Assembly: GCA_026874595.1 (NCBI GenBank)
Contig: CM049322.1
Location: 49,451,340 to 49,515,339 of the forward strand
DNA: 64,000 bases
Direction: 5' to 3'
Source: Sipunculus nudus
Lineage: Eukaryota > Annelida > Sipuncula > Golfingiida > Sipunculidae
Numbering within the stretch: position 1 is the stretch's first letter; each line of letters opens with the position of its first letter. Made by a program: the position numbers and the translations under genes. Shown piece by piece: positions 1-11,784 of the stretch. The notes beneath the pieces are model-generated. The model was given only the letters and a program-made list of their open reading frames with translations. It ran no database searches and had not been told where the DNA came from.

Positions 1-206
1 CTTGGTAGGAGATCTTGGGGCCAATAAGACGCACCTGGCTATTGTCAAGTGGCAATGGATGGGGTATTTAAAGGCGCGAAGGAAAAAATGGACACAAGGT
101 GGCGCCACCTGTCTTCTGCGGAAGACAAAGCTATCCAAGATCTTTGGTCAATTGATTTCTGGATCAATCAATGCATCCCTTATTGAGATATATGAGTTTG
201 TGTGAT
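1..206 (+). mobile_element. Left-edge fragment of GGCGCC-type repeat
   Basis: The first 20 bases match the junction of the tandem element near 5650 (CTTGGTAGGAGATCTTGGGG). A GGTGGCGCCACCTGT palindrome followed by an 'aagctatccaagat' segment near 105-145 matches units of the elements at 7.2-7.8 kb and 52.1-53.1 kb. It is cut by the window edge, so its full extent cannot be seen. The short open frame over it is not a gene. Confidence 0.5.
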
Positions 207-740
207 TTTCACCAAATATGGAAATATTCAAGGCCAAGGCCACTCTCATAGGAAAGGTCGTGACCCCAGTTTAAATATATGTCATCCCAGAACTGTCTCG
301 TAGTTTTTAACTTATAATGCTCACAGTAGAATGGCAATGATGGGGGTGTTAAAAAGGCGCGAAAACGAGAGAGAGAGAGAGAGGGAGAGAGACGTTTGAA
401 CAGTTTATATTTAAGTGTGAAGAAATAAGCAGACATTTCTGGAGAGAATCAGATAATTACTGAAGTTTTCAACAATAGAAGATTGGAGTCAAGATTATTT
501 GGTGTAATAAAAGACAAATTTAAACCAGATTATAAATATTATTATTTTGCTTGGTATGAAGTACTTGTATGATTGTAGGTATCATTGATCAAAACCAAAG
601 GTCACAAGATTTATACACAAAGTTGAACTGTATCACGACACAGAGATAGAGATGAAAGATGATAAATTGGCTGAGATTCAAGTCTTGGTTTTGCCTAAAC
701 TTGCTACAAAGTTGGTAATTGGTGAGTGTCATTCTCCTGT
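207..740. other. Gene-free stretch, AT-rich
   Basis: I see no exon or recognisable element here apart from a short (GA)n run at about 369-391. The region runs into the (TA)n tract that follows. Confidence 0.5.
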
Positions 741-745
741 TGTGT

Positions 746-746
746 G

Positions 747-831
<85 letters not shown>
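746..831. repeat. (TA)n microsatellite with TG/CA interruptions
   Basis: About 85 bp of alternating TA, entered through a TGTGTATATATACA stretch. It creates long artefactual Tyr-Ile open frames on both strands, which are not genes. Confidence 0.95.
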
Positions 832-833
<2 letters not shown>

Positions 834-837
834 GTTG

Positions 838-1413
838 CTGGATTCTAGGCCTTATCAATTCAATTTGTGCCCTGTCAAACTGTGTGGATGCTAAAAACCA
901 TGTTTTCGGTCCGTAGGTCATAAAATATAGGCTACCATGACCTAATATCAGGTTCCCAAGGACATTAGTCTAGAATCTCCCAAGGAAATTGTGTTAGAAG
1001 ATTCAAGGCCTCACAGATACGATTTGTCCCCATCTGACATTCAGGGTGCTCACATGACATCTTTTCCCTATAGGTCACAGGATATAGGTCACAGTGACCT
1101 AGTTTCAGGTTTCAAAGGGCTTTTACCTAGGATCTCACAAAATATCAGGTTAGAGGTTTCTACACCTAATGGATACAATTTGTGCCCCGTCTGACTGTCT
1201 GGGTGCTCAAAAAATGTTTTCAGCCCGTAGATTACAAAATATAGGTCACCATGACATAATTTTGGGTTTCAAAGGAGATTTTGCCCAGGACCTCCCTGTA
1301 TGTACAGTTAGAAGTATTTAGGTCTAACAGTTACAATTTGTGCCCTGTTAACAGCCCGACAACTGGACGGACGCCAGACAAAGGATGATTTGTTACAGGG
1401 AGCTGAGCTAAAA
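838..1413 (+). mobile_element. ~158-bp tandem array ending in GCTGAGCTAAAA
   Basis: The phrase AATTTGTGCCC[CT]GT recurs near 861, (degenerate) 1021, 1178 and 1334, giving a period of about 156-161 bp. Each unit also carries a 'cagcccgtaggtcacaaaatataggtcac'-like stretch. The array is followed by a GGACGGACGCC segment and ends at AGCTGAGCTAAAA (1401-1413), an end motif also found at 6482-6494. Non-autonomous elements built around a core array are known in bivalves (pearl-type, and Helentron-associated elements); assignment here is by analogy only. Confidence 0.6.
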
Positions 1414-1910
1414 CAGGATAATACCATTCATGAATTATTTACAAATTTATTGGACTAATCTGAGAAATTTTTTAAGATCATATTCTAATAAGAAATGACC
1501 TGACAACAAAGAAATTCAAAATGACATCAGCGTTATGCCTTCAGGACAAAGCAGCAAGATTGGTGTTTAATGCCACCAATTTTTTAATGGATAAACAATA
1601 TAGAACAGTGTGCAAGGATTTCGGCCACAACAAACATAAATATATATTATTCACATTTTCAAAATCATGTCAGACTTCTTGTTACTATACTGAAACATAA
1701 AAGCAAACATTTTTACACTAACTTATTTACAGTACTGTCTTGTAAATAAAAAATCTGTGCTGGTTAAAAGGGTGATTAAACTGCACTTTTGAAGTGTATG
1801 AAATATGCTATAAACTGTTCCTTGTGCAATACTTAATTATATTATATTAAAGTAAACTAACAGTAAATTCATCAGTAAGTCAAAATTATCACTTTGTTAG
1901 TGATAATCAT

Positions 1911-1947
<37 letters not shown>

Positions 1948-2651
1948 TAATGAATCAAATGTTTGGAATGTCCATAGCATGCTGACAGTATTTCTGTTGC
2001 TAAAAAGGAATAAATGTAACAGAGGTTGATTACAAAATGTCATTAACTGTGTCTGTAGGAGCAAATCCTTGATGCGCAACTGTCATTTCACCATTTTGCT
2101 GTAACAGTTAGTCTCAGGAATGGATGAAGCCAGTGACCTTCATCTTGATCAGCTTAAAGGGACATAGTCACATAACAGTTGTTCAATAGACATACAATAT
2201 TATGTTTTCCCAATACAATATTATGGTATCTGCCAATATTTTGTTGTAACACCATTTGGATACTCCTGTACACAAGTGGAAATAAACTTGCACCGGGCAT
2301 AATCAGTGACGCTAAACACATGATGACTGTTCCAGCTCCCCAAACAGCTTCACAAATCATGACTTTTCAAAGCTTAAATTACTTCTTATGTGTTTCTTCC
2401 TTCATGTTTCTCCTCCCTGTTTCGGGAATTGTCATACATGCCTAAGATCAGACCTCCAGTTATGCAGTCTAGCAATGGTAAACAGACATATGGACTGTGT
2501 TTACTCACACACAGAACCATAACAATGTATAAAACAGGTTAATTAAGAGACAGTTTATCCGTGTGCCAGGATGATCTGCTGGAACATGTTCAGCCAAAAT
2601 GAACTAATAGCGTGAGATAATACACATATTGTTGCAAATGAGTATACATCT
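1414..2651. other. Gene-free stretch downstream of ANAPC13
   Basis: AT-rich sequence with one (TA)n tract at about 1914-1950. It may contain the 3' UTR of the minus-strand ANAPC13 gene, but I could not fix a polyadenylation signal. No other exon is supported. Confidence 0.4.
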
Positions 2652-2715
2652 TTAAACAATATAGCCTTGAGGCCGAGTCCTTAATAAACTATAAACTGAC
2701 AGTCTGTTGGACCAG

Positions 2716-2943
2716 TCATGAGTTTCCTTGGCTTTGGTAGTGACCCTGTATTGCATCCAGTGACATGTCAGTCCACTTTTGCTCCTGTTCACGTAACGTT
2801 TCATGACTGTTGCCATTGTCAGGTTCCACCTCTGGTAGCTCCATCTGGGGGACAATTATGTCTTCGAAAGGTAGTTTGTCTTCTCTCCATTCTTGGTCGA
2901 CAATATCCATCAGGTGGCCATCCAGCTTAACCTCACTGTCCAT
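2716..2943 (-). CDS. ANAPC13: Anaphase-promoting complex subunit 13
   Basis: A complete 75-residue frame on the minus strand, starting at 2943 and stopping at 2716-2718. Family knowledge: APC13 is a tiny (about 74 aa in vertebrates) structural subunit of the anaphase-promoting complex/cyclosome, the nuclear/cytosolic E3 ligase that marks cyclins and securin for degradation; it stabilises the TPR subunits. Sequence shows the family hallmarks: an MDSEV start, a WREDKLP core at residues ~19-25 followed by an ED and a second ELPE motif (~36-39), a DNG turn, and EQEQKWTDM near residues 53-61. The whole frame lies in one exon; a good acceptor (TATTTCACAG) sits five bases upstream of the ATG, so a 5' UTR intron is likely and the start is well defined. 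It is unrelated to the lectin genes and serves as a conserved landmark. Identity is near certain; the upstream non-coding exon was not located. Confidence 0.93.
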   Translation of the reverse strand: MDSEVKLDGHLMDIVDQEWREDKLPFEDIIVPQMELPEVEPDNGNSHETLREQEQKWTDMSLDAIQGHYQSQGNS

Positions 2944-3200
2944 GATATCTGTGAAATAATGCCCAAGATATTTGTATTGTTATTACCATAATGCCCATGT
3001 TATTTGTAAATTATATCCATGATAACTGTACAAAAATCTCTAAACTAGATATGTTAAATAATCGTCATAATATCTGTAAAATAATGTTCATTACACCTGT
3101 AAAATAATATCATCAATATCTGCAAAATGCCCTGAATATCTGTTTAGAACATAATGTTTGTAATATCTGCACAATAATATCAAAGGAATCTGGAAAATAT
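2944..3200. repeat. Degenerate ~30-bp tandem repeat upstream of ANAPC13
   Basis: Loose repeats of a phrase like AATATCTGTAAAATAATG run from about 2945 to 3200, with TCTGTGAAATAATG, CTGTAAAATAATG and CTGCAAAATG variants. They lie in the presumed 5' UTR intron of ANAPC13. Confidence 0.5.
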
Positions 3201-3499
3201 CTTGAATAGTTTGATGGCTCTTGAAAACTAGACATAAATGAACCTAAATATCATCCCTTTCCGTATCACGCTTTCTACTGTTCAGCTTAGAGCATATGGG
3301 ACTCATCATCATAAGATTGCACGTTCAAAAGCAGACTAGGGCAGACTTTACTCTTATTAAATCATAGGTCATATTATGCTTCCACTGTTCCCACTTCATC
3401 AACATATTATGGCATTTTAAAGACTTTTTTTATTGTGGCCATCTATCCATTGCCCATAGAACAGATCCATACCAGCCCATCTAGGACCGCCATGGCTTA

Positions 3500-3745
3500 T
3501 GGTTGTAAAATTTCATTTTGACTGACAGCTCACTGGCCCAGCAAACCTGTGTGCATAGGCCACAGGTAGAGGCTGACAAAGACAGGTAAGACACCCTGCC
3601 AGCACAGGGCCCAATGCATGCAGGTTGCCAGGCTGGTGGGGAGTAAGTCATCAAAAGTAACGTACATCATTGGGCATGAATCATAGCGGTCCTCACTTGG
3701 CTGGTATCTGTTTTGTACTTTATTGGCAGTGGATTGATTGCAACG
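3500..3745. mobile_element. Dispersed repeat copy 1 (partner at 10.09 kb)
   Basis: This stretch contains TTTTGACTGACAGCTCA, a GGCCACAG block, a CCAGGCTGGTG block and TTGGCTGGTATCTGTTTTG, in the same order as related blocks at 10094-10270. The two are diverged copies of one ~200-250 bp element. The overlapping minus-strand open frame is not conserved between them and is rejected as a gene. Confidence 0.5.
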
Positions 3746-3799
3746 ATAAAATAATTTGTTTTTATAAATATGTTGATGAAGCGGAACAAAGTGGAACAT

Positions 3800-4915
3800 A
3801 ATATGACCTGTTGTTTAATAAGAGTAGGATGACTTCAGACATTCATTATCAAACTAATTTATGAAAGCAGAGACGGAAGGACTATAAAATCTACAAGTTG
3901 ATAGTGAATATCCTAAAGGGGGCTGTTCCAGACAAAAAGCAACCTACTCTCCTCTAACTTACTATTTCACTCACTCAAGAGTTATTTCCAGCTTCTTAAT
4001 ATACACCTACAATTGAAGAATTTCATTAGTAATACATGATACATAGAGCCTACTGCCGTCGATATTTTGCGCCCCCATCAGACAAGTTAAGATCAAGCTG
4101 AGCCAGCCAAGTTATCAGGAGGTGCTGCCAATATTTCATTAAGCCTAAGTGAGCAGATTTTTGCAGCTCAGTTTGGCTTGAGCAAAAATTAATAAAGAAG
4201 ATAATTTTTTACAGTTAACAAGGGAAACATGGGTCACATCGCTCAGCTGAATTTTGGAAAATATTAGTAACTGTAAAATATTTTTATTTCTTTTGTTTTT
4301 CATGTATAGTATCATTAGAAAAGCTATGAGAAAATGGCCCTGCTAAAATGAAACTCTGTTAATTATAGAATAATGGACATGAGCTAAACCATTTAGTGAT
4401 GCACCAAGGGAACAAATAGGCCAACGGTAAGTGTTATATAAAAGTAACATTTCATAAACAAATAATGTGTGAAGGTAATTAAGTTTTCAAAAGTTAAATA
4501 TATGGCCATATGAGTTAAAAGTTAATCCCACAAAGTTTGACCAATATTCCTAATTTTAATACTAAGTTAACAGTATTATTCACACCTAGGCCCCGCGAAC
4601 TTTAAAAGATATGAATGAAATGCTACCAAGTATTTATATCTTCTTAAATCTTGTCAGTTAGCACTTACATTAGATCCTAATATTTTATCACATTTGAATA
4701 TTAGGATTAAATTCTTGAAATTTTGTCTTTAAAAATTAAGAATTTATTTAACATTAAAATTATACGATTCATCTTGTTTATTAGTCCTGTGTATTGAAGG
4801 GTTTGGTGAGGGGAGGGGTCTCATTTGTTACTGATTGTTGCTGAAAAAATTTTAATTTTAAAATTCATTTAGTTCATAGTACAGGTGTGTCAACAGAATA
4901 GGGGGGGGGGGGGTG
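3800..4915. other. Gene-free stretch
   Basis: AT-rich, with no exon seen. A short poly-G run lies at about 4901-4912. The only open frames are trivial. Confidence 0.4.
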
Positions 4916-4919
4916 CCAG

Positions 4920-6494
4920 AGAAAAGGGCTCCCTGTGGTATGGTATTAACTGTAGACAGCCTGATCAAGCTCAACTCAGTGGAGAGAGGGCTTGCCCTAG
5001 TGATGGGATTTCATAACATTATGCCAACAGCCTGGTGAGCATAGATAGCTGCACTGAATGACCTAGAGTCATCAAAGTGGACTGCTTGACCATGTAAGGG
5101 AATAAATCAATAGCTAGCCTAATTATGCAGCTTTTATTTTCAAATTTCAGATTTTAACAGATTAAATCCTTATGTGCACATGCTGTGAAAATTAAATCCA
5201 CAATACTTACAGGAAAAAACGTGCCATGGCCAAAGTTGGGCAAACTTTAAGGTACCAATTTTTTTTTGCTCATATTTTAAAAACTTTAAAAGATTTTGAC
5301 CTAATTTTGGGTATACAATTTAATTTTGATTAATTAAAGTTATATTACTGGAAAAAAGTCCTTAGCTTTAACATGTCTTGTGTTAAGCGATCATATATCT
5401 TTCCTGATGTTTTACAAAATGCATTATGTTTGAGCCCATAACTTTTTTAAATTATATAATACAGACCTTATTTCTGGCATGTACATAGGAACTATATAGA
5501 GGAATATTTATGGTAAATATGAGTGGTTTTGATATTAGGCAGTCCTGAAATGTTAAAATATGTTTTTAATAAAAAATAATAAAAAATAAAAAAATTGAGG
5601 TCTTTCCTTAATTTCTCAAAGGAACAAAGTCGCAAAGACCCAGTTTTCAGCTTGGTAGGAGATCTTGGGGACATCTAACATTATGCCAACAGCCTGGAGA
5701 GCATAGAGATGTGCACTGAATGACCTAAAGTCACCAAAATGGACTGCTTGACAATGTAAGGGAATACAACAAAAGCCTCCAAAAAAATTCAATAACTAGC
5801 CTAATTTGCAGCTTTTATTTTCAAATTTCAGATTTTAACAGATTAAATCCTTATGTGTACATGCTGTGAAAATTAAAATCACAGTACCCACAGGAAAACA
5901 CGTGCCGTGGCCAAAGTTGGGCAACATTTAAGGTACCAATTTTATATTCTTGCCAATATTTAAAATAATTTAACAGATTTTGATCTAAATTTTGGTATAC
6001 AATTAAATTGTGATTAATTAAAGTTGTATTACTGGAAAAAAGTCCCTACCTTTAACACTTTTGGTCTTAAGTGACCAAATATCTTCCTGATTTTTTACAA
6101 AGTCCATTATGTTTGGGCCCATAACTTTTTTAAATTAAATTATACTGACTTAATTTCTGGCATGTACATAGGAACTATATAGAGGAAGATTTTTGGTAAA
6201 TATGAAGAAAACCAGATGAGTGGTTTTGATATTAGGCAGTCCTGAAGTGTGAAAATAGATTTCTAATAAAAAATTGAGGTTTTTCCTTAATATCTTGAAG
6301 GAACAAAGTCCTATTGACCCAATTTTCGGCACGGGAGGAGATTTTGGGGACATCTAACAGTATGCCGAATTTCAGATTCGAAGGTCCAATGGTGTCGAAA
6401 CGTGCCAGGCTTACAGACGGACATCCGGACGGACGGACAATGGACAATGGACCATGACTATAGCTCAGATGACTTATAGTCAGCTGAGCTAAAA
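4920..6494 (+). mobile_element. Element with two ~670-bp tandem units, GCTGAGCTAAAA end
   Basis: A unit containing ATTATGCCAACAGCCTGG, 'gaatgacctaaagtca', 'cagcttttattttcaaatttcag' and 'catgtacataggaactatatag' occurs at 5018-5679 and again at 5680-6360, with small indels (about 660 and 680 bp). Each unit ends with CTTGGTAGGAGATCTTGGGG or its variant (GGGAGGAGATTTTGGGG). After the second unit comes an ACGGACGGAC stretch and the end motif AGCTGAGCTAAAAA (6482-6494), shared with the array at 0.84-1.41 kb. No protein is encoded; it appears non-autonomous. Confidence 0.6.
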
Positions 6495-7071
6495 ATGCCC
6501 AAAACAAATGTTCAGGTTTTGTTGTTTTTTGTTTTTTATGCGCTGAAAGAAAACGGTGTGATTGTTAAAGTGAGAAGAAGCTGGCATATGAAACTACCAG
6601 GATAAGCTATACTTGATATTTAATCACAAATTAGTTAAATGTAATATAGAGCAATATGTCACACTTTAAATAGATAACATGTTTAAATAAAACAGATACT
6701 TTGTAACATAAAACAGATACTTAGTAACATTGTAAAATGAATAGGATTTCAGGTAAGTTTAAGCCAGCAGACATTTTGGAAGCTTAGTCCAGCCATGAAA
6801 CTTGGCTTACTACAAAAGTCAGCAGTCTTTTTTGCCCAAGCCAGCCATATTTGTGTGGCCAACTCAGCTCTGGGCTCTACTGATATATAAAAGAAGAATA
6901 GACAAGACACAGGACCTTCTGGGTAAGAACCTGCACTCTCATGATCATGATAGTCTATCACCTTAACTGTCTGAGCTAACTTATTGTGGTACCGAAGTGA
7001 GGTTTTCCAAACAATTTGAACAAAATGATGATGCGCCACCTGATGGTCACATGTGAAACTAGAATACGGGT

Positions 7072-7953
7072 AGTCGACAAGCGACTACGTGTATCCGCCA
7101 AAATCAGAGTAGGACGGGTTAAGTGAGGCATGGATTGAGTGGCAAGGGGAAATAGAGTTACATGCGTTACATATTAGAATGGATGTCTACAACGTAAACA
7201 TGATTGTAGGTGGCGCCACCTGTTATTTGAACGAGAAACTATCAAAGATGTATACACATGCAAAATTTCAGGTTGAAAAGTCAAACCACTGCAGAGATAT
7301 GAGTGATTTTATCCCACAGCAGACAAACAGATGGACGCTGTGCAAAAATGGCTGCAGGTGGCGCCACCATTTTTGTGTATGTTATAAAGCTATCCAAGGG
7401 CTACATTTGTGTAAAAATTTTTTTCCTGATTGGTTAAACGAGTCCGGAGATATAAGCATTAATGTCTGCAGCGTGAATGTGAATGAAGCTGGCGCCACCT
7501 GTCATAAAATCAAGAAAGCTATCCAGGATGTATACGCATGCCGAATTTCAGGTTAATTAGTCAAACCACTGCAGAGATATGATTGATTTTAACCCAAGGC
7601 AGATGAACAGATGGACACTGTGCAAAAATGGCTGCAGGTGGCACCACCATTTCTTGTGTATGTTATAAAGCTACCCGAGGGCTACATTTGTGTAAAAATT
7701 TTTTCCTGATCGGAATGTTTCCCGAGATATGTGGGTTTTTGTGTGAAAACAGACGCACAGACGGACGCTGGGCAGAAAGGTCAGAGGTCAAGGCCATTTG
7801 GTTAGGCACCAGTTCACATGTGACCTGATAATTGGTGAAAGTGAAAAATCTGTCCAGTAGTCTCAGAGGAGTTCTCCGGAAACGAACGTGGCAGTGGCGG
7901 AACCCGGTCAAAAACATAGTATCCGCAAAACTTAGTTTTGGCGGATACATTTA
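7072..7953 (+). mobile_element. GGCGCC-array transposon, copy 1
   Basis: Left end has GACAAGCGACTACGTG followed by TATCCGCCAAAATCA; right end has GTATCCGCAAAACTTAG followed by TTTTGGCGGATACA, so the outer TGTATCCGCCAAAA is inverted at the two ends. Inside are about two ~280-bp dimers, each with two GGCGCCACC palindromes (7209, 7357, 7491, 7637), repeats of 'gcagacaaacagatggacgctg' type and 'agctatccaagg'. No transposase. The second copy, in opposite orientation, is at 52.02-53.10 kb and shares both ends, including the GGAGTTCTCCGGAAA block. Confidence 0.7.
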
Positions 7954-8640
7954 TTCATTGTCAATGAATATACTTAATCTAAAATTGCCCCCCCCCCCCC
8001 GCTACCTTGTGAACCAAAGATAATATCTAAGAAGAGGGAGAAAAAATCTAAGATACAACATTTTATGCAACACCTCAAATCGGATCATGCTGGACATGCT
8101 GTGAAATGTACAACTACAAGGTCAAGACTGGAACAGTCTATGAAGATGCTAATATGGATATACCAGGAAATGAAATCCAGTTCTAAAGATATCTATGAGT
8201 ATGAATACAAATTTAACTAGAGATGAGATACCCAGCATTTCTATTATACCATTATAGGGTTATGGAGTAGGAAAGGGTGTATATGTGACTTGACATATAT
8301 TTAAAGGAATATTACAATATTTCATCTAAAATTTACTTTAGAGGCAAATGAAGATCAATTACGGTTTCAGTCTGTTCTGATATTCAGACAGAGCCAAAGA
8401 ATTATTAATGTTCATCAGACGACCAAGTATCTAATGGTAATTCAGTGTGTTTGTAGAGCCTAAATGTACTCTCACAAATTAGCTCTAAATTGGTTTCTAT
8501 GATGAGGCAGGCAGATTATGTTTATACGAGTTTGGAAATAGCACTGCAGGTCAGTCTATAACTGGATGTATGTCAGGTCAGACTTGGGATTTTCCATAGA
8601 ACTTTTGTCCAATCAGACCACAGGAAAGTTAGGAAGAACA
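7954..8640. other. Gene-free stretch
   Basis: Contains a poly-C run at about 7988-7999; otherwise I see no feature. Confidence 0.4.
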
Positions 8641-8653
8641 CTTACAACTCTGA

Positions 8654-8985
8654 TGTAATTGTGACCTACTTTGGGTCATCCAATAAGGTTTAGCTTTTAT
8701 GACGAAATGCAGAAATATGGATATGTACGTCTCATGTGTCACGTGAAAGCTCTGTAACAAAATTATCTGTAGTGCGCACTTAGAGTCAGTGAGTCAGGGA
8801 GGCTGGGCGGCTCTCTCAGAGAGAGAGAGAGACTGTCCCAGACCACTTGCTATTGAATAAAGGCTTCTATCATCAAACTGGTCTTGGAACATTGTCTGCC
8901 ACGCGCATCAGCAACCGTATGTGATACAGGTGGGGACATCCCCAAACCCTCTCTGTATCATTATGGTGGAGACCGGGGCTCATAT
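8654..8985 (+). mobile_element. LTR-like segment, possible solo LTR
   Basis: The stretch TGAATAAAGGCTTC near 8853-8866, in a GC-richer context after a (GA)n run, resembles the polyadenylation-signal/R-U5 part of a retroviral-type LTR. It is followed by GTATGTGATACA and then by TGGTGGAGACCGGGG (about 8965), which looks like a primer-binding-site position. I could not find a matching second LTR or target duplication, so this is tentative. Confidence 0.3.
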
Positions 8986-9175
8986 CAATAGGAGTGACAC
9001 ATGGATCATGGTTGGACAGGTAGTCACTCCATTCCACCACCCCTTTCCGCCTAATTTTTCATGACAATTTTAAGGCAATGCACTGAAGCTTACCTTTATT
9101 TACCCCAGAAGCAGATATGACAAATATGGCAATTAACAATTCGCAAAATAATACTCTCCAATGTACGGATTATCA

Positions 9176-9340
9176 AGTTTGAGGCAAGTTCAAGTAGTAC
9201 CCATATTTAAATGTGTTTTTTTTTTTGAGGTTGTCATACTCAGCTTCAAAATTTTCAGTGTACTTGTACTGGTACTCAAGTAGTGGTCCAAGGTACTCGT
9301 GTACCCATGAGCACATTTCAGGTACTTCTTAAAATTGTTA
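9176..9340. repeat. GTACTTGTACT/CAAGTA-rich block
   Basis: Short degenerate repeats of ACTTGTACTGGTACTCAAG type. They match the composition of the block at 10600-10733 and may be the other subterminal part of the same old hAT-like element, which would span about 9.18-10.73 kb. Confidence 0.35.
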
Positions 9341-9644
9341 CACTTTTCACTTGTAGTGAAGTATCTATAAATGCAGTATTAATTTTCAAATGCATATGCA
9401 CTTAGGATTGCATTTGAAATATGTTTGGTTACTTATTTGTCACCTGGTATTAACCTAATATAATTTATAATCAAGGAATGTGTATGAGGGCTGCTGAAAT
9501 TGAGCATAACAGAACACAAATTTTTATTTAAATGTTATTACCTGTTTCTTAATTAAACTTTTTCTTCTCTCAGTATTAAAAGATTTAAAAACTATGCATT
9601 TCTCTCTCAGAGAAAATTTAAATACATATATTATCTGCTTAGCT

Positions 9645-9715
9645 GGGATTTGAACTCACGACCTCCTGGCTTTGAGTCCTGTGCTCTACCCCAAGACCAC
9701 AGAAGCCTGTTTACC
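9645..9715 (-). repeat. tRNA-derived sequence (SINE head or tRNA relic)
   Basis: The minus strand reads GGTAGAGCACAGGACT, then GTCGTGAGTTCAAATCCC. These correspond to an A box/D arm and a B box/T arm of a tRNA promoter. The anticodon stem does not pair, so this is not a functional tRNA. Confidence 0.6.
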
Positions 9716-10079
9716 TTTACTTGAAATGAGCATATTCTCAGAGCTGGGCTAACTAAAATTTAGGACTTTAGCAAGAATTTTTTTGCTTTTATGGTGTTTG
9801 TAAATACACAAAATATACAGTTTTTAAAGAACAACACTTAAATTACATCAATAAAAATAATTTGTTAACAAAGATGTATTTGTTATGTACTTTCAAGGAA
9901 ATAAACTCATGTACTCTGTGCTCTACCCCCCTTTACACAGCGCTTTAACTATAGGCCCACTACCTATACTGTAAGCGCTGTTTGTTATGACCTCGTATCC
10001 TGTATTGCTACACCAGAGGGGAGCACTGTAGTTTTGTCCAATCAGATGAGACCTTGTGCTTGACAAGCGAGGAATACAC

Positions 10080-10340
10080 AGAGCCAATCATGTTCATTTC
10101 GTTTTGAGTGACAGCTCATCGCCCCGGTAACCGTCTGAACAGGCCACAATCACAAGAGCCACAAGAGCCTTGGGCACATAGGATGCCCGGCCGGTGAGCT
10201 GTAATTCAAACGAAACGTAACAACAAAAGCTGCGTGCACACCTCGCTGGCTGGTTTCAGTTCTGCAGACAACAGATACATGGCTAAGCTAACACAGTCAT
10301 ACTGTCAGAATCGAATCAGTCGATTGATGCAAGAATGCAG
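10080..10340. mobile_element. Dispersed repeat copy 2 with internal inverted symmetry
   Basis: TTTCGTTTTGAGTGACAGCTC at 10097 and the inverse-related CCGGTGAGCTGTAATTCAAACG at about 10191 can pair into a hairpin. Blocks for GGCCACA and CTCGCTGGCTGGTTTCAG match the copy at 3500-3745. Confidence 0.5.
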
Positions 10341-10599
10341 AGGGAGCAATTAAAATTTGACCGTTAACTGTCAGCACTGCTATGGGCGAAGCCAGGATGC
10401 CTGTCCAGTGTTTGCTTATTGCCATTTGGTTGGCAGCTTGTCACATCATATGCACGTTTTTTTCAGCGGACAACGAACCGCCATCTGGTGTCTAAATATA
10501 TCATAAACGGTCAAAGCTGGCAGTGTGAATATCAGTTGCTTCTTTAGAAGTGCAAGATTTCCGCTGCCTCAGGGGTGTATCTGTATTCGTACAGAGTGT

Positions 10600-10733
10600 A
10601 AACCATGAGTACCCATGAACTTGAGTACATCATAGCGAGGGTAAGCCTGTACTTGTACTAGGCCCAGGTAACTCTCAAGTACTCAAGTACTCTTACTCAA
10701 GTACCGTAACAGTGTATTCGCCCCAGCCCAGGG
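10600..10733 (-). mobile_element. hAT-like terminal segment
   Basis: On the minus strand the block starts CCTGGGCTGGGGCGAAT, reminiscent of hAT terminal repeats that begin CAGGGnTGGG. It continues with several TACTTGAGTA repeats. The partner end is unclear (possibly 9.18 kb), and no transposase is visible. Confidence 0.35.
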
Positions 10734-10734
10734 A

Positions 10735-11774
10735 TTGGTATCCAAATGATTTAATTCAGACAGAAAAATGACTGAATTTATGTACGGGCTTGCGACATAT
10801 ACGTGGCGACCTTTAATGATGGGCTAAAACTACATCATCTTGACGATTCATATTGATGACATCACAGTGGTATTTGTAAGTCATATGTCTGATATGTCAC
10901 ATCGGTTACACATTGGGTCTCTCCTACATCAAATGGATAAACAGACATGACCCCTTGAACTGACACAATCATTTTTGCACCTCTTCTAGACGGATCAACA
11001 CTGTCCCAGCATCCAACCGGTGTTGCAAAGTAAATATATTTATTTCACGCTTATTTAAATCATCATAAAACACCACATCTTTCCTTTTGGTTCAGTTAAT
11101 TTGTAGTGACACACAAAATATATTTGAGAGAAATATGGCAAATATTTAGGTGGACAGGGGTGTTGAAACAGAGCATATAAAGTGGGGTACGTTCTCAAAA
11201 TTTAAATGCAGACTAGATACTTATTACTTTCTATGTTTTTTTTCTGAACTTTATATTTTAATATTTTTAGGTACAATTGTACAATAGGTGCAACACCAGA
11301 ATTAAGCTCAAATAGGAATGCCTGTTGCCTAGAACTGGTGATTAATAATGTCAATAGGTTCTCTTCTATATTATGTGATACATATATTGCTATAGTTTAC
11401 CCCAGTACCCATGTCCGCATGATTTTCCAGGATAATTTTCCATGCAAGTGAAGTTGTGTAAACCTTTCCAATACAGGGGTTGCAGAGGATAATTCACCGA
11501 TTTTCTGCGTTAAAATTAATGCCTTAACTGGCTTTGTTTTTGTATGAGACCAATAATCCGAAATATGGAAAAACAGATTTAAGGGTTTAAAACTTCTTCC
11601 TTGCCAGGCAAACTGATGACGTCATTCGATTAAAGGTGACCTGTAAAGGGTCATTTTGAAGTCTTTGTGACTTCACTGTTGTCTGACAAACACCACACGG
11701 AGCCATAGACCTGGAAAGTGTACAGTATATACCATTCAGCAGTGCCGGAAAGACGCCATCCACCGTCCATCAGC
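10735..11774. other. Gene-free stretch
   Basis: No exon, tRNA or clear repeat recognised. Confidence 0.4.
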
Positions 11775-11784
11775 ACAAATAACA

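Noticed and set aside
589-921. Open frames of Tyr-Ile repeats on both strands (also at 22.2, 24.3, 26.0, 32.5, 41.4, 42.4 and 59.4 kb)
   Set aside because: They are translations of (TA)n microsatellites, which lack stops in two frames; no protein is implied.
3530-3799. 89-codon minus-strand frame
   Set aside because: It lies across a dispersed repeat whose other copy (10.1 kb) does not keep the frame.
9645-9715. Functional tRNA gene (also considered at 17655, 38825 and 51950)
   Set aside because: A and B boxes are present but the anticodon stem and acceptor stem do not pair; they are SINE heads or relics.
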